A DNA stretch of 64,000 nucleotides from Leptolyngbya subtilissima AS-A7 (GCF_039962255.1 NZ_JAMPKY010000001.1:434001-498000), one strand, 5' to 3'; positions 25,203-35,065 are shown, numbered from the stretch's first letter. Translations and numbers: made by a program. Notes: generated by a model not told the origin, from the sequence alone.

Positions 25203-26960
25203 CTAGGGAGTTGTAGGCTGAGTGCTTTCCCTACGAAGGGCGCAGAACAGTGCTTCAGGCCGGTGACCACGCAGCCAGTAGGTTTCCATTTCGCCACGCC
25301 CTTTAATAGCGATGCAGCCGCGACGTTCGAACCGGTATCTGTCCTTGAGGCGCTCATAGGTCGCAGCCGTAACCTGGATCTGACCAGGTTCGCTAGAGGC
25401 CTCCATACGGCTGGCCACATTGACGGCATCGCCCCAGAGATCGTAAATAAATTTTTTCGTGCCAATTACTCCGGCTACCACTACCCCGGTGTTGATGCCG
25501 ATGCGGATCTCCAGCGGTTCCCCCGACTCGGCCTGGAAGGAAGCGGTGACCTGCTGCATCGCCAGGGCCATTTCGGCGATCGCCTCCGCATGATCGTCTC
25601 GCGGCATAGGTAGCCCGGCCGCCACCATGTAAGCATCGCCAATGGTTTTGATTTTCTCTAGATCTAGCTGTTCAGCTAGGCTGTCGAAAGCCGAGAAGAT
25701 TTGGTTGAGCAGGTCTACCAGCTTAATGGGTGACAGATGGTGCGACAGGCTCGTGAACCCCACAATATCGGCAAATAGAATTGTCACCTCGTCAAAATGC
25801 TGAGGGATAGATGCCTTGGTCTGCATCAGCTCGCCCGCGATCGGCGCTGGAAGAATATTGAGCAAGAGCTGCTCAGCCTTTTGCTGCTCCTGGGCTAGTT
25901 TTGTATTGCTGATTTGCAGCTCACCCAGCATGTCGTTGATCTGTTGGCCCAGGGAACTCAGCTCATCGTTTCCCTGCACTGACACTCGTTGGGTGAGATC
26001 GTTAGAGCGTCCGATGTGCTGCACCTGCTGGCTAAGCCCCAGCAGCCGCCGCAAAATTACTCGATCGAGCAGTAGCAGCATGCCGCTGGTAAACACAAGA
26101 CAAGACCCGAGCAGCGACCAGCCAAGATAGTGGCGACTAATCAGCCCTTGCCGGTAGATATCGCGGGGCAGCTTGACCTCCAGCAGTGCCTGGGGAGCGC
26201 CGTAGATGTCAGGCCAGAGAGTATAGCCCGTTAAGGTCTCAGCATTTTGAGGCCGTACTAGGGTAGCTGAGTCGGTGCGATCGCCAAGGGTCGTGAGGAT
26301 AGGGCGCAGTGACTCCGATAATTCGTCTTGACCTAGGGAATAGAGCTGTAGATCTAGCCGCGTGCGCTGCGCTAGGGATTCAACGACGCTAGCACTCAGG
26401 GTTCGCCCCATGAGCAACGCCCCTCTAGAGGGACCTGTGGAATCGCTGCGCAGAATAGGCTCCACCACTACGAGCATAAGCTGTCCATCCACCATCACTA
26501 ACCCTTGGTGGTTGGAGGCCAGGTGCTCAAACTCCATCAGCGGGCTGGTAGGAGTGAGCTGCTGGGCCAGATCGGGAGGTAGGGGTAGAAAGATTCTGTT
26601 GTCTAAGTCGTAGCCTGTGCCATAAACGATCTCGCCCTCAGGGTTGACGAAGGCTATAGCGTTGAGCTGTAGCCTTTCTAAGGCGTACTTGCTGAGATTT
26701 GACTCGAGATAGTTAGCGTTGCCGTCTTGGATAAAAGTATAGGTGTCGTTCCAAGCGGCCCAGTCTTCGGTAAGGCTTTGGAGTTGGGCTAGGTCACCCG
26801 CTAGCACCCCATCAACCCGTTGCAGGTTGCGCTGGGCATCCTGCTGCTCAAGGCGACTGTAGCTGCGCTGCAAGATCATGGAAAAACTGCCGTAGAGAAT
26901 TGCCATCAGCCCCAGCAGAGGCAGCGTGGTCAGCAGTAGAGTTTTGTGGCGCAGTTTCAT
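25203..26960 (-). CDS. Membrane adenylate cyclase (CHASE4-like sensor, HAMP, class III cyclase)
   Basis: 585 residues from MKLRHKTLLL. An ATG 19 codons upstream (27017) would put polar residues before the first membrane helix, so it is less likely. The first TM helix (about 8-28) is followed by a CHASE4-like periplasmic domain with the WAAWNDTYTF motif (about 30-270), a second TM helix (about 280-300), HAMP (about 300-355) and the catalytic domain (about 385-575). Metal Asp residues occur in LFADIVGF and IGDAYMV. The base-specifying residues are Lys in EKIKTIGDAYM and Asp in LWGDAVNVASRME, which is the ATP-selective pair. It therefore makes cAMP in response to an unknown external signal. Confidence 0.93.
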   Translation of the reverse strand: MKLRHKTLLLTTLPLLGLMAILYGSFSMILQRSYSRLEQQDAQRNLQRVDGVLAGDLAQLQSLTEDWAAWNDTYTFIQDGNANYLESNLSKYALERLQLNAIAFVNPEGEIVYGTGYDLDNRIFLPLPPDLAQQLTPTSPLMEFEHLASNHQGLVMVDGQLMLVVVEPILRSDSTGPSRGALLMGRTLSASVVESLAQRTRLDLQLYSLGQDELSESLRPILTTLGDRTDSATLVRPQNAETLTGYTLWPDIYGAPQALLEVKLPRDIYRQGLISRHYLGWSLLGSCLVFTSGMLLLLDRVILRRLLGLSQQVQHIGRSNDLTQRVSVQGNDELSSLGQQINDMLGELQISNTKLAQEQQKAEQLLLNILPAPIAGELMQTKASIPQHFDEVTILFADIVGFTSLSHHLSPIKLVDLLNQIFSAFDSLAEQLDLEKIKTIGDAYMVAAGLPMPRDDHAEAIAEMALAMQQVTASFQAESGEPLEIRIGINTGVVVAGVIGTKKFIYDLWGDAVNVASRMEASSEPGQIQVTAATYERLKDRYRFERRGCIAIKGRGEMETYWLRGHRPEALFCALRRESTQPTTP

Positions 26961-27219
26961 AAGGTTAGGGGCACTGTGGGGGGTGACACCCCTCAAAAGT
27001 ACCTGTAGAGTACCCAAGACATACCACTCCAGCGATGTCCCTCACCATTGCTTTGAATTAAAGCGTCGTTTTTCAGCGCTTTTGTAAGGAGTCGTCGGGA
27101 GGGGATTTATTAAACTTAAAAGATTGGCAGTGTTACTCCGTGCTACCAATGACAGCTAAAACCTGCCCAAAATCACATCAGCCTTAGTGGTTGAGGAAGA
27201 CTACTGCAACGGTAAAACG

Positions 27220-28422
27220 CTACCCGTCGCGCTCGGTGCGTACCCAGGTTTTTTCAGGTTTGACCAGAAATTTGAAGTACAGAGGAATTTTGTTGAGCAC
27301 GTAGAGCGGCACCGTTAGCAGATCCTTAAGGGAGAGATCGCTGCGTCCGTAGCCTGCCCAGGCTAGGCTAACCCCGGTGCTGAGGGCAAGAACTGCCCCT
27401 AGGGCTATGTAGGCGGGCAGCCAGCTCAACCCAGCTAGGGCCGCCACTAGGCAGAGAGCTGCGATCGCCAAAGTCACCATGACTTGTAGCGAAATCGGCA
27501 GTACCGCCAGCTCTAGGGCCAGAGCGAGGAGGTCAACGCGCCCCTGGCGCAGGGCCTGACCCAGCAGCTTGGGCACGTACTCGCTCAACATCTGCAAATG
27601 ACCATGCTCCCAGCGGGTGCGTTGGGTCGTGGCGGCTTGATTGCCGCTGGGTAGACGGCTGGTCACCCAGGCGCTTTGGCAAAACTGAGGTCCATAGCCA
27701 GCCAGCGCCAAATCGAGGCCGAGCTTCATGTCTTCGACGATGTGACCACTGGCGACATTGACCGCGATGGCGGCGTCCCAAGGCATGGCGATACCGGTAC
27801 CGGTCAGCAGACACGGCTGCCCCAGCCGGTATAGCCCGAGGGGACGCACCCAGTTTTTGACCTTAAAGGCAAAGGCTGAAATGCCGTCTTTAAGCCCAGG
27901 GCTGGGGGGCTTTTCCATTAAATAGACAGCTTGAACCGGGCGCTGGCTGTGCTGGGCCTGGATTGCTAGAGCGGCTAAGCTGTGGGGCTGTAGGTCGCAA
28001 TCGGCATCGACAAAAACAACAATGTCGGGTGGATTAGCCACGAGATGGCTGAGGCCAAAGTCGAGGGCATAACCCTTGCCGCGCTGGTTAACGTTGTGGC
28101 GCTCGATCACGGTGGCCCCCGCTTGACGGGCGGCCTCAGCGGTAGCATCGGTGCAGTTGTCGGCAATAACCAGCAGGCGATCGCTAGGACGCAGCTGGGG
28201 AAGAATAGTAGCTAAGGTGGTGGCAATGCCTTCAGCCTCGTTGTGGGCGGGCACCAGCACCGCTAGGGAAAGGTCGGCAGGCAGGGTAGAGGGGGTGGCA
28301 GACGACTGGGCTTTGCCCAAGGCCATCAGGCACTCGAGGGCAAAAAAGGCTGAGGTGGTCAGCAGCAGCAGCGGCAAAACCGCGAGCATGACCGTGATCA
28401 GGTCGCCTAGACTTACATTCAT
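27220..28422 (-). CDS. Membrane family 2 glycosyltransferase (processive type)
   Basis: 400 residues. One N-terminal TM helix (about 10-32), then a GT-A catalytic domain: LVPAHNEAEGI, IADNCTDAT, FVDADCDLQP (DxD metal site), IVEDMKLGLDLA (catalytic Asp) and QRTRWEHGH, a QxxRW motif of processive beta-glycosyltransferases. Three or four TM helices follow (about 295-375). The architecture matches hyaluronan/cellulose-synthase-like enzymes that extend a polysaccharide while exporting it. The sugar substrate is not predictable. It stands alone, with the HAD phosphatase gene upstream on the same strand. Confidence 0.9.
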   Translation of the reverse strand: MNVSLGDLITVMLAVLPLLLLTTSAFFALECLMALGKAQSSATPSTLPADLSLAVLVPAHNEAEGIATTLATILPQLRPSDRLLVIADNCTDATAEAARQAGATVIERHNVNQRGKGYALDFGLSHLVANPPDIVVFVDADCDLQPHSLAALAIQAQHSQRPVQAVYLMEKPPSPGLKDGISAFAFKVKNWVRPLGLYRLGQPCLLTGTGIAMPWDAAIAVNVASGHIVEDMKLGLDLALAGYGPQFCQSAWVTSRLPSGNQAATTQRTRWEHGHLQMLSEYVPKLLGQALRQGRVDLLALALELAVLPISLQVMVTLAIAALCLVAALAGLSWLPAYIALGAVLALSTGVSLAWAGYGRSDLSLKDLLTVPLYVLNKIPLYFKFLVKPEKTWVRTERDG

Positions 28423-28607
28423 AACTACCCAACGTGTTTGACTTAATCGGTGCTGCTAGATTGCCCAGATCGCCAGGTCGTCCTGCGTCGGGGCCAACGC
28501 CCGCAGTAGGTACCTTAGCGAACCCTGTCCAATTCCACTAACTTCGCCCCATCAGATTTACAAGAGCTTCAAAAACCTGTGGTGTCAGCGCCAGGGCTGG
28601 CCTATAG

Positions 28608-29429
28608 CTAGGCCACTACCGCTGCTACAGCGGCTTCTACGGCGATCGCCCACCCCTCAGGCGCTGGCGCTGGGGCGACCTGCCAACCGCGATTAGCTAG
28701 CTGAGGATGGGGACCGTGGGCGCTGGGCAGTACAACCGGATAATCGACGTTCTCTAACATGTCGAGGTCGTTGGGGCTGTTGCCTAGCCCAATAGTAGTG
28801 ATGGGCAAGGCCTTGGAACTGCTGGCTTGGTAGAGCTTCACCAACTGGTGTACGGCCCGGCCTTTGCCTGCATCGCTGCCAATCAGATGGGAGAAGCGAT
28901 CGCCAATCACAACTCGAAACCCCATAGCTTCTACCGCCTCACGCAGCTGGTCAGCGGGCACATTTTTAGGAGTCATAAAGGGTTCCGTAAACTCCCTGGC
29001 CTTGGCTTGCTTGGCCTCTTCGGGGGATAGCCCGGTGAGCTGCACCACCTGGTCTACAGTCCAATCGCCGAAGCCTTTGAGGGGGCGACCGAGATCCTGG
29101 GCGATCGCCTTCAAACCAGCGCGAGCGGTGACGTAGTTGCAGCCCAGTTGCAGTATCCGGTAGCCATCAACATCGTCGCCTGGCGGTAGGGCAAAGTCTG
29201 TGTAGTCGGTGGGAATGTAGATGGCGCTGCCGTTTTCCACCACGAATGGATCGCGCAGGCCGACATCCTGCCGCAGTTGGGCGACCTCTTGACGGGTTTT
29301 GCTCGTGACCGGTACCACCGGAATGCCTTGGTCAGCAAGCTTGGCTAGGGTGGGCAAGGCCGCCTGGTAAGCGTAGGTTTCGCCATTGAGCAGGGTGCCG
29401 TCGAGGTCAGTGAAGATAATGCAGGCCAT
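28608..29429 (-). CDS. HAD-IIB phosphatase, mannosyl/glucosyl-3-phosphoglycerate phosphatase family
   Basis: 273 residues. HAD motifs: nucleophile and acid Asp in FTDLDGTLL (5-13), VTSKTR (motif II, about 42-47), a conserved Lys in the cap region, and GLGNSPNDLDML (motif IV, about 215-226). The C2B cap and the FVVENGSAIYIP segment are typical of MpgP/YedP proteins, which dephosphorylate mannosyl-3-phosphoglycerate or glucosyl-3-phosphoglycerate to compatible solutes. No matching synthase gene lies in the window, so the substrate is an inference. The GT2 gene is 185 bases downstream on the same strand. Confidence 0.85.
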   Translation of the reverse strand: MACIIFTDLDGTLLNGETYAYQAALPTLAKLADQGIPVVPVTSKTRQEVAQLRQDVGLRDPFVVENGSAIYIPTDYTDFALPPGDDVDGYRILQLGCNYVTARAGLKAIAQDLGRPLKGFGDWTVDQVVQLTGLSPEEAKQAKAREFTEPFMTPKNVPADQLREAVEAMGFRVVIGDRFSHLIGSDAGKGRAVHQLVKLYQASSSKALPITTIGLGNSPNDLDMLENVDYPVVLPSAHGPHPQLANRGWQVAPAPAPEGWAIAVEAAVAAVVA

Positions 29430-29815
29430 AGAAACAACGAGGGGGCGCTATAGATAAGGACAGAGGACCTATCCAAAGCCTACTGCAAGGGTCACCCTTA
29501 ATTCTGACGTTTCAGATTCGGAGTAGAGGGCGCTGTGGTTTGCGATGGGCTTTGGCTTAGAGCGGCTGAAATTCCCGACTGGCAGAGAGCACGGGGCTAC
29601 TGAGTAAATGGATAGATTTGAATCTGCTAGGGTCGTGGTGCGCTAGCGGTGTTGCCAAACGGCTGAGCTGCGAATAGGCAGCGAACGCGAGCTGACGTTA
29701 AAGCAAGAGTGAGACAATTGGAATGCTGCTTTTCCTTGGGTTCGTTCTAGGGCTAATCTGTTAGGGCTTTAGTTGACGGCTAAGGTTCTGCTGTTCGTTC
29801 CTCTAAGAGTGTTGT
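29430..29815. other. Intergenic region between divergent HAD and YbjN-like genes
   Basis: 386 bases for the divergent promoters. A TTGACG occurs shortly before the YbjN-like gene (around 29771), but no matching -10 was convincing. No ORF, RNA gene or repeat was seen. Confidence 0.4.
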
Positions 29816-30262
29816 ATGGAGTTTAAAACCCCTGGCCAGGAGGCGGTTTACCATCGAATTTTGCCCTGGATGCATGAGCTGTTTGGCGAAGCGCTGGTGG
29901 TATTTGAGGATGAACCCCTCTTCATTGTGAATTTGGGGTCGGCGGTGGCCTCGACTCGCGTGGTGCCCTGGCACGACTATGAAACGCTGATTACTACGCG
30001 AGCCTATGTAGTAACTGCGATTGACCTCACCCCTGAGTTGAGCTACTACCTGCTGCGGGAAAACAACGGCATCTACTTTGGCCGCTTTGCCTACGATGCT
30101 GAGGATGACATTGTGTTTGAGCACAGTCTGGTGGGTGAAACCTGCGATCGCCTCGATCTAAATCACTCCGTTGCCACCGTGATTCGCATTGCCGATAGCT
30201 ACGACGACGAAATCGTCGCTCGCTGGGGAGGGCAGCGGGCCCTCGATCGCTGGGCTTCTTGA
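29816..30262 (+). CDS. YbjN/type III secretion chaperone-like fold protein
   Basis: 148 residues. The compact alpha/beta pattern (WMHELFGEALVVFEDEPLFIVNLGSAVASTRVVPW, shown here only as a landmark around residues 18-50, then YYLLRENNGIYFGRFAYDAEDD and FEHSLVGETCDRLDL) fits the YbjN superfamily, which has a chaperone-like fold. No catalytic residues, signal peptide or membrane helix. Function in cyanobacteria is unknown. It is about 100 bases upstream of the amidase gene on the same strand. Confidence 0.75.
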   Translation: MEFKTPGQEAVYHRILPWMHELFGEALVVFEDEPLFIVNLGSAVASTRVVPWHDYETLITTRAYVVTAIDLTPELSYYLLRENNGIYFGRFAYDAEDDIVFEHSLVGETCDRLDLNHSVATVIRIADSYDDEIVARWGGQRALDRWAS

Positions 30263-30359
30263 CGATTTCACGTTGGTTCAGGGGTTTCATCGCAGGATGA
30301 GGGTTCATTGGGCCCATTTCGCGCTACAAAATAGTCTGACAATGCACCCGGAGGTTGCC

Positions 30360-31163
30360 GTGGCTCGTCGCTGGATTTGGATAGGGTTAGGGGGGGTGCT
30401 AGTGGCGCTGTTGAGCTTAGGGTTTGGTTCAGCCCGCGCGGCAGGCCCCCTAGAACCTATGCTCACTGTGAGAGGTTTGCCACCTATGCAAACCACGGCG
30501 GCGGCAACGCTTCAGCCGCTCAAAGCCGCTCAGCCGGAGCCAACTGATTTTGCGGCCCCAGAGCTGGCTCAGGCGGCTCCGCCCCGCCAGGTGACGGCCC
30601 TGGCCGACCCTACTAACTACGGCGATCGCTTTCTCACCGACATCAATGGCCAAGTCGTGCACAACGACTTCATTGCCGTGCTGCACGAAACCGTGGGCTC
30701 GGCTCAAAGTGCCCTTAACCTATTCCGGACGCGGCACCCGCGCGACCAAGACCAGGTCAGCTACCATGCCCTAATTGGCCGCGATGGCACGGTCTACTAC
30801 ATCGTGCCGCCTGAAAAACGGGCTTTTGGAGCCGGCAACTCCGTGTTCAATGGCCCTAATGGCCCAGAGGCGGTGCGCACCAATGCGGCGTTTCCCCCCT
30901 CGGTGAACAATTTTGCCTACCATGTGTCTTTGGAGACGCCCGGCGATGGCTTCAACAACCGCCGGAGCCACAGCGGCTATACCCAAGCTCAATATGATTC
31001 CCTAGCCTGGCTGCTGGCTCAGACCACCATTCCCGACAGCCGGATTACCACCCACCAAGCGGTCGATCGCTCCGGCAACCGCATGGATCCGCGCAGCTTT
31101 AACTCTTCTAGCTTTTTTAGCCAGCTGCGCCGCTACCCCACCCGTAGCAGCCTGACAGGCTAG
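30360..31163 (+). CDS. Secreted N-acetylmuramoyl-L-alanine amidase (PGRP/Amidase_2 fold)
   Basis: 267 residues from GTG at 30360, preceded by GGAGG with 5-base spacing. The frame is open back to 30189, but that start would overlap the YbjN-like gene. Residues 1-28 form a signal peptide (basic ARR, then WIWIGLGGVLVALLSLGFG, then ARAAG). The Amidase_2 domain (about 95-250) has the zinc ligands: VLHETVGS, FAYHVSLET and ITTHQAVD, plus the catalytic Tyr in VSYHALIGRDGTVYYIV. It cleaves the MurNAc-L-Ala bond of peptidoglycan in the periplasm. It could feed cell-wall recycling together with anmK, though the genes are far apart. Its last 4 bases overlap the convergent lipoprotein gene. Confidence 0.88.
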   Translation: MARRWIWIGLGGVLVALLSLGFGSARAAGPLEPMLTVRGLPPMQTTAAATLQPLKAAQPEPTDFAAPELAQAAPPRQVTALADPTNYGDRFLTDINGQVVHNDFIAVLHETVGSAQSALNLFRTRHPRDQDQVSYHALIGRDGTVYYIVPPEKRAFGAGNSVFNGPNGPEAVRTNAAFPPSVNNFAYHVSLETPGDGFNNRRSHSGYTQAQYDSLAWLLAQTTIPDSRITTHQAVDRSGNRMDPRSFNSSSFFSQLRRYPTRSSLTG

Positions 31164-31861
31164 GGGGCGACGTCGAACGACACGACCATTTCGTACACCG
31201 ACGGCTCGAGCACCGTTAAGTTCGGGTCACTGCTAGCAAATATCTCGTCACCCATCGTGGCCTCGTAGGCTTCGAGATGTGCTGCTATAGCTGCGTCTGA
31301 GGGGGCTAGGCGCAGCCATAGGATGTCGTCGTACTGGGCTAGGGTAGTGTCTTCCAGCACAATTGTGCCGCCGTAGTCCCAGGCAAAGCCGTAGAGGTCG
31401 AAGTCGCCCAGCACTGCTTGAACCTCAGCGTAGGGCGCACCCACCCCTAACCCCTCTGGGGTTTGCCAGGCTTGGCCAAAGTCTTTGATGAGCCGGGGCC
31501 GACTTTGAGCGTCGTCAGCCCACACCACGGCAAACTGTTGGTCAGTACCAGGATTGACCACTGTGCCCACCTCTGTGCTGCCTTCCCCTAGGGAGATGGG
31601 GCGATCGCTCAGGGCAGCCTCACCATAGAAACTAGCTAAATCGGCGCGGCTCGTTTGGGCCGTAACCGGCCCCACTCGCTCGCCCGGAATCACCAGCTTG
31701 TCAAAATCCTCGCCGGGCGCATCGGGCGCTGCGGTAGCCGGTGTTTCAGCGGCAGTGCTGGGCTCCGACGGCTGTGCCTCGGGCAGCGCCTCCTGAAGTT
31801 GGCAGGCGCTTAAGGGCACTAACGCCAGACTAAAAACTACTGTCATCCACAATTGCGCCAT
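31160..31861 (-). CDS. Putative lipoprotein of unknown function
   Basis: 233 residues. A signal peptide (MAQLWMTVVFSLALVPLSAC) ends in lipobox LSAC with the lipidated Cys at residue 20. A Pro/Ala/Glu-rich linker (about 21-52) follows and then a globular domain with IPGERVGPVTAQTSRADLASFYG. This type of domain, with a start-up IPGxxVGPI element, is seen in many bacterial lipoproteins of unknown function. No catalytic motif is evident. It overlaps the 3' end of the amidase gene by 4 bases in convergent orientation. Confidence 0.8.
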   Translation of the reverse strand: MAQLWMTVVFSLALVPLSACQLQEALPEAQPSEPSTAAETPATAAPDAPGEDFDKLVIPGERVGPVTAQTSRADLASFYGEAALSDRPISLGEGSTEVGTVVNPGTDQQFAVVWADDAQSRPRLIKDFGQAWQTPEGLGVGAPYAEVQAVLGDFDLYGFAWDYGGTIVLEDTTLAQYDDILWLRLAPSDAAIAAHLEAYEATMGDEIFASSDPNLTVLEPSVYEMVVSFDVAP

Positions 31862-31956
31862 GGTGATTCACCGAGTCGAGCGGCTTGGGCCCAAGTCAGG
31901 TAGCCGGGCTATTGCTTTGATCGAGACTAGGCGCGGTTGTTCTGAACGGTTGATGG

Positions 31957-32643
31957 CTAGGGCACCAGGTGGTGGCTAATGGCAAACCGCAGCAGCTCAG
32001 AACGGTTGCTGGTCTCGGTTTTGCGCAGCAGACTGCTGACATACTTTTCGACGGTGCGGGGGCTTAAAAATAAGCGATCGCCTATTTGAGCATTCGATAG
32101 CCCGTCCGATAGCAGCGTCAGCACATCCTGTTCCCGAGCAGTAAATTCAGCCACCATGTCGATTGGGTCAGGGGTCCAAGGCTCAACCGCTTCGCTGACT
32201 TCGCTCGACTGAAGGGCACGCTGCTGAGCAGTACTAAGAGCCACCTGCTGAATCCATGCCGACTGAATCAGCTGCGATCGCTCCAGCAAATTGCGCACGA
32301 TCGCTCCGATTTCTTTCAGCTCAAAAGGTTTGGGCAAGTAGAGGTCACAGCCAAGCTGGTAGCCTCGAATTCGGTCTTGGGTCTGATTGTGGGCGGTGAG
32401 GAAAATCACTGGCAGCAGCCGAAAAGCCGGATACTGCCGCACCTTTTGCACCAACGTAAATCCATCGAGACCGGGCATGCCGATGTCGGTAATGATGAGC
32501 TGGGGTTGGTGGCTAAACACCTGGCTCAGCGCCATCTCGCCGTGGCTGGCCATCAGTACAGAATAGCCTTCAAGCTCTAAATAATCGCACAACGCAAGGC
32601 GAGTGCCCTCGTCGTCTTCGGCAATTAAAATGGTGAGCGGCAT
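31957..32643 (-). CDS. NarL/LuxR-family response regulator
   Basis: 228 residues. Receiver domain (1-~120): acidic pocket AEDDEG, phospho-Asp in IITDIGMPGLDG, Thr in FLTAHN, Lys in LPKPFE. A ~40-residue linker follows, then a LuxR-type helix-turn-helix (about 165-228): FTAREQDVLTLLSDGLSNAQI, split before GDRLFLSPRTVEKYVSSLL. It should be a DNA-binding transcription factor phosphorylated by an unlinked kinase; no kinase gene adjoins it. It is 212 bases downstream of an OmpR-type regulator gene on the same strand. Confidence 0.93.
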   Translation of the reverse strand: MPLTILIAEDDEGTRLALCDYLELEGYSVLMASHGEMALSQVFSHQPQLIITDIGMPGLDGFTLVQKVRQYPAFRLLPVIFLTAHNQTQDRIRGYQLGCDLYLPKPFELKEIGAIVRNLLERSQLIQSAWIQQVALSTAQQRALQSSEVSEAVEPWTPDPIDMVAEFTAREQDVLTLLSDGLSNAQIGDRLFLSPRTVEKYVSSLLRKTETSNRSELLRFAISHHLVP

Positions 32644-32855
32644 AGCGTTCTACCAGGGTTAGAGCGGCTGACAGGTCAAACATCACAGCCTACGGCCACG
32701 CTCTCAGCCTTGGCACGCAGCCGACTTTCGCTCCTGCCCCTTAAGCCTAAACGACAATTTAAGGACTCGGTTTATTTGTTGCTGAAGTTAAAGTCTTGTG
32801 AAGTAGGCACTCCGCAGGGATTAACATAGCCCCTGGCAACGGGTTTTGACAGCCC

Positions 32856-33617
32856 TTAGCCCAGACGATAACCAAAGCCACGCACGGTTTTCAGGTACTG
32901 CGGGTGGCTAGGGTCAACCTCCAGCTTTTCACGAATCCAACGAATGTGCACGTCTACGGTTTTGTTGTCGCCCATAAAATCGTGCCCCCAAACCTGGTCG
33001 ATAATCTGATCCCGCGACCATACTCGCCGGGGTTGGCTCATAAACAGTTCCAGAATTCGAAATTCTTTGGGGGAAAGGTTAACTTCTTCGCCCTTCAAAA
33101 AGACACGGCACTCCTGGGGATGGAGCATGATGTCTTCAAATCGGAGCACGTTATCTTTCTCAACACTAGCTTTGCCACGCTGTCGGCGCAGCAGTGCCCG
33201 GCACCGGGCAACCAGTTCCCGCATGCCGAAGGGCTTGCTTAAGTAGTCGTCGGCACCAATTTCGAGCCCCACCACGCGATCGGTTTCGGTACCCTTAGCA
33301 CTGAGCACTAAAATGGGCACGTCGATGCCCTGGTGGCGCAGCAGACGGCAGAGGTCAAGTCCATTCATGCCGGGCAGCATGAGGTCGAGTACCACCAGGT
33401 TGACTTCGGGTCGGTCGGTGCGGCTCGACACCGATGTGCCGCCCAGCATATCGAGAGCAGTCAAACCATCTTCGGCAACGAGAACATCAAATCCTTCCTC
33501 GGCCAACCCAAAGGCCAATGTTTCTCGAATCAATTCTTCATCTTCGACGATGAGTACCCGCCCTAAGCCAACCCGTAGGTTTGGCTGAGCCTGTGGCGCG
33601 AGGTCTACAGAATCCAT
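32856..33617 (-). CDS. OmpR/PhoB-family winged-helix response regulator
   Basis: 253 residues. An unusual ~18-residue N-terminal extension precedes the receiver (VLIVEDEELIRETL, phospho-Asp in VVLDLMLPGMNG, LSAKG, LSKPFG). The winged-helix domain (about 160-253) has LSPKEFRILELFM, the recognition helix KTVDVHIRWIREKLEVD and the terminal wing LKTVRGFGYRLG. It resembles cyanobacterial phosphate- or stress-type regulators (SphR- or NblR-like), but I cannot decide between them from sequence, so no symbol is given. No adjacent sensor kinase. Confidence 0.9.
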   Translation of the reverse strand: MDSVDLAPQAQPNLRVGLGRVLIVEDEELIRETLAFGLAEEGFDVLVAEDGLTALDMLGGTSVSSRTDRPEVNLVVLDLMLPGMNGLDLCRLLRHQGIDVPILVLSAKGTETDRVVGLEIGADDYLSKPFGMRELVARCRALLRRQRGKASVEKDNVLRFEDIMLHPQECRVFLKGEEVNLSPKEFRILELFMSQPRRVWSRDQIIDQVWGHDFMGDNKTVDVHIRWIREKLEVDPSHPQYLKTVRGFGYRLG

Positions 33618-33730
33618 AAGAAATGGTTAAAAACTGCTCACTGAGATCATATCAGCCCGCAGAGAGATGAGCGGTCTAGCAAAAGCTAAGACTTTGTAAA
33701 CTCCAGCTTGGAGTGGGTAGAAAAAGCTCC

Positions 33731-35065
33731 TTAGGCTCTGCTAACCAGATCTTCTACAGCATCAGCGCGGGTAGGAAGGGCGGCAGTTAAAACAGTGCAA
33801 CCCGTTGAGTTGATTTGCACGTCATCTTCAATGCGGATACCGCGTACCCCGTCAAAGGCCTTGAGACGGTCCCAGTTAATGGCATCGTCGTACTGGCCCG
33901 ACTGCCGCGCCAGAGCGAGAATACCGGGTACTTGGTAAAAGCCGGGTTCGATGGTGACTACCATGTTGGCCGCTAAGGACCGGTCTAGGCGAAGAAATTT
34001 GAGCCCAAAGCGATCGCTGCGAGAGCGACCTGGCTCATAGCCCGCCATATCCCCTAAATCTTCCATATCGTGCACATCTAGCCCCAGCAGATGCCCCACC
34101 CCATGGGGAAAAAATAGGGCGTGCACATCCCGCTCGACCAAAGCATCAGGGTTTCCCCTCAGAATCCCCAGATCGACTAACCCCGCCGCCAGGGTGCGGC
34201 AGGCTAGCAGGTGTAGATCTCGGTACTCAATCCCAGGGCGAGCGGCGGCAATGCAGGCATCGTGGGCGACCAGCACCAGGTTGTATATATCCCGCTGGGG
34301 GGCGGTGAATTGGCCAGATACAGGCCAGGTGCGAGTAATGTCCGAAGCCCAGCCACTAGGGGCCTCGGCCCCTACGTCGGCTAGCAGCAGATCGCCCGGA
34401 GCCAGGGCATGGTGGTACTGCTCATTGTGGAGCACTTCGCCGTGGACGGTGACAATGCTGTTGTAGGCGCAGGTCATGCCCTGGCCTATAATCACCTGCT
34501 CCATGGCGGCCCGCACCTGGGCCTCAGTGGTTGCCCCCGGAGTGGCAACCATACCGGCTTTGTGGGCGGCGACGGAGACCGCCGCCGCCTGTTTGATTTG
34601 GTCAAGGGCGTAGTCATCGTGGTGCAATCGCAGGGCCACCAGGGCTTCGACCAAAGCTCTGCGACGTTCTGCGGCGGTGGTTTGGGCGGAAAGGGTCGCC
34701 GCTTCGCCTAAATAGGCGTCTAGGTCTTGATAAGGATAGGCGGCGTCGGCTCCGATATCAGCGGCGATCGCGTCTCGACTAGGGCTTGGCCCGTGCCACA
34801 GAGCCGCTTCGGTGGAGGTCTCATCCATAAACAGCGTCAGCCTTCCCCCTTCAAGATGAAGGGCAGCATTGGCCAGGGGCAGGCCCGCAAAGTACAAAAA
34901 ATGGCTGTTGGCCCGAAAGGGATAGGTGTTGGCCGGAAAGTTGCGCGACACTGCCTGCCCCGACCACAGCACCACTGGCCCTGGATGAAGCTCAGCTAGG
35001 CGATCGCGGCGCTGCCGTAGCGCCGCAGCCAGCGATAAAGAGGTGGTCTGAGGGGGCATAGACAA
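33731..35065 (-). CDS. M24B family Xaa-Pro aminopeptidase
   Basis: 444 residues. N-terminal creatinase-like domain (about 1-170) and pita-bread catalytic domain (about 175-435). The five metal ligands are in place: Asp in LLADVGAE and Asp in SDITRTWPVSG, His in FFPHGVGHLLGLDVHD, Glu in TIEPGFYQVPG, Glu in IRIEDDVQI. It removes N-terminal residues before proline using two Mn2+ ions, in the cytoplasm. No signal peptide is present. The gene stands alone between the OmpR-type regulator and a long promoter region for the divergent 35301 gene. Confidence 0.95.
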   Translation of the reverse strand: MSMPPQTTSLSLAAALRQRRDRLAELHPGPVVLWSGQAVSRNFPANTYPFRANSHFLYFAGLPLANAALHLEGGRLTLFMDETSTEAALWHGPSPSRDAIAADIGADAAYPYQDLDAYLGEAATLSAQTTAAERRRALVEALVALRLHHDDYALDQIKQAAAVSVAAHKAGMVATPGATTEAQVRAAMEQVIIGQGMTCAYNSIVTVHGEVLHNEQYHHALAPGDLLLADVGAEAPSGWASDITRTWPVSGQFTAPQRDIYNLVLVAHDACIAAARPGIEYRDLHLLACRTLAAGLVDLGILRGNPDALVERDVHALFFPHGVGHLLGLDVHDMEDLGDMAGYEPGRSRSDRFGLKFLRLDRSLAANMVVTIEPGFYQVPGILALARQSGQYDDAINWDRLKAFDGVRGIRIEDDVQINSTGCTVLTAALPTRADAVEDLVSRA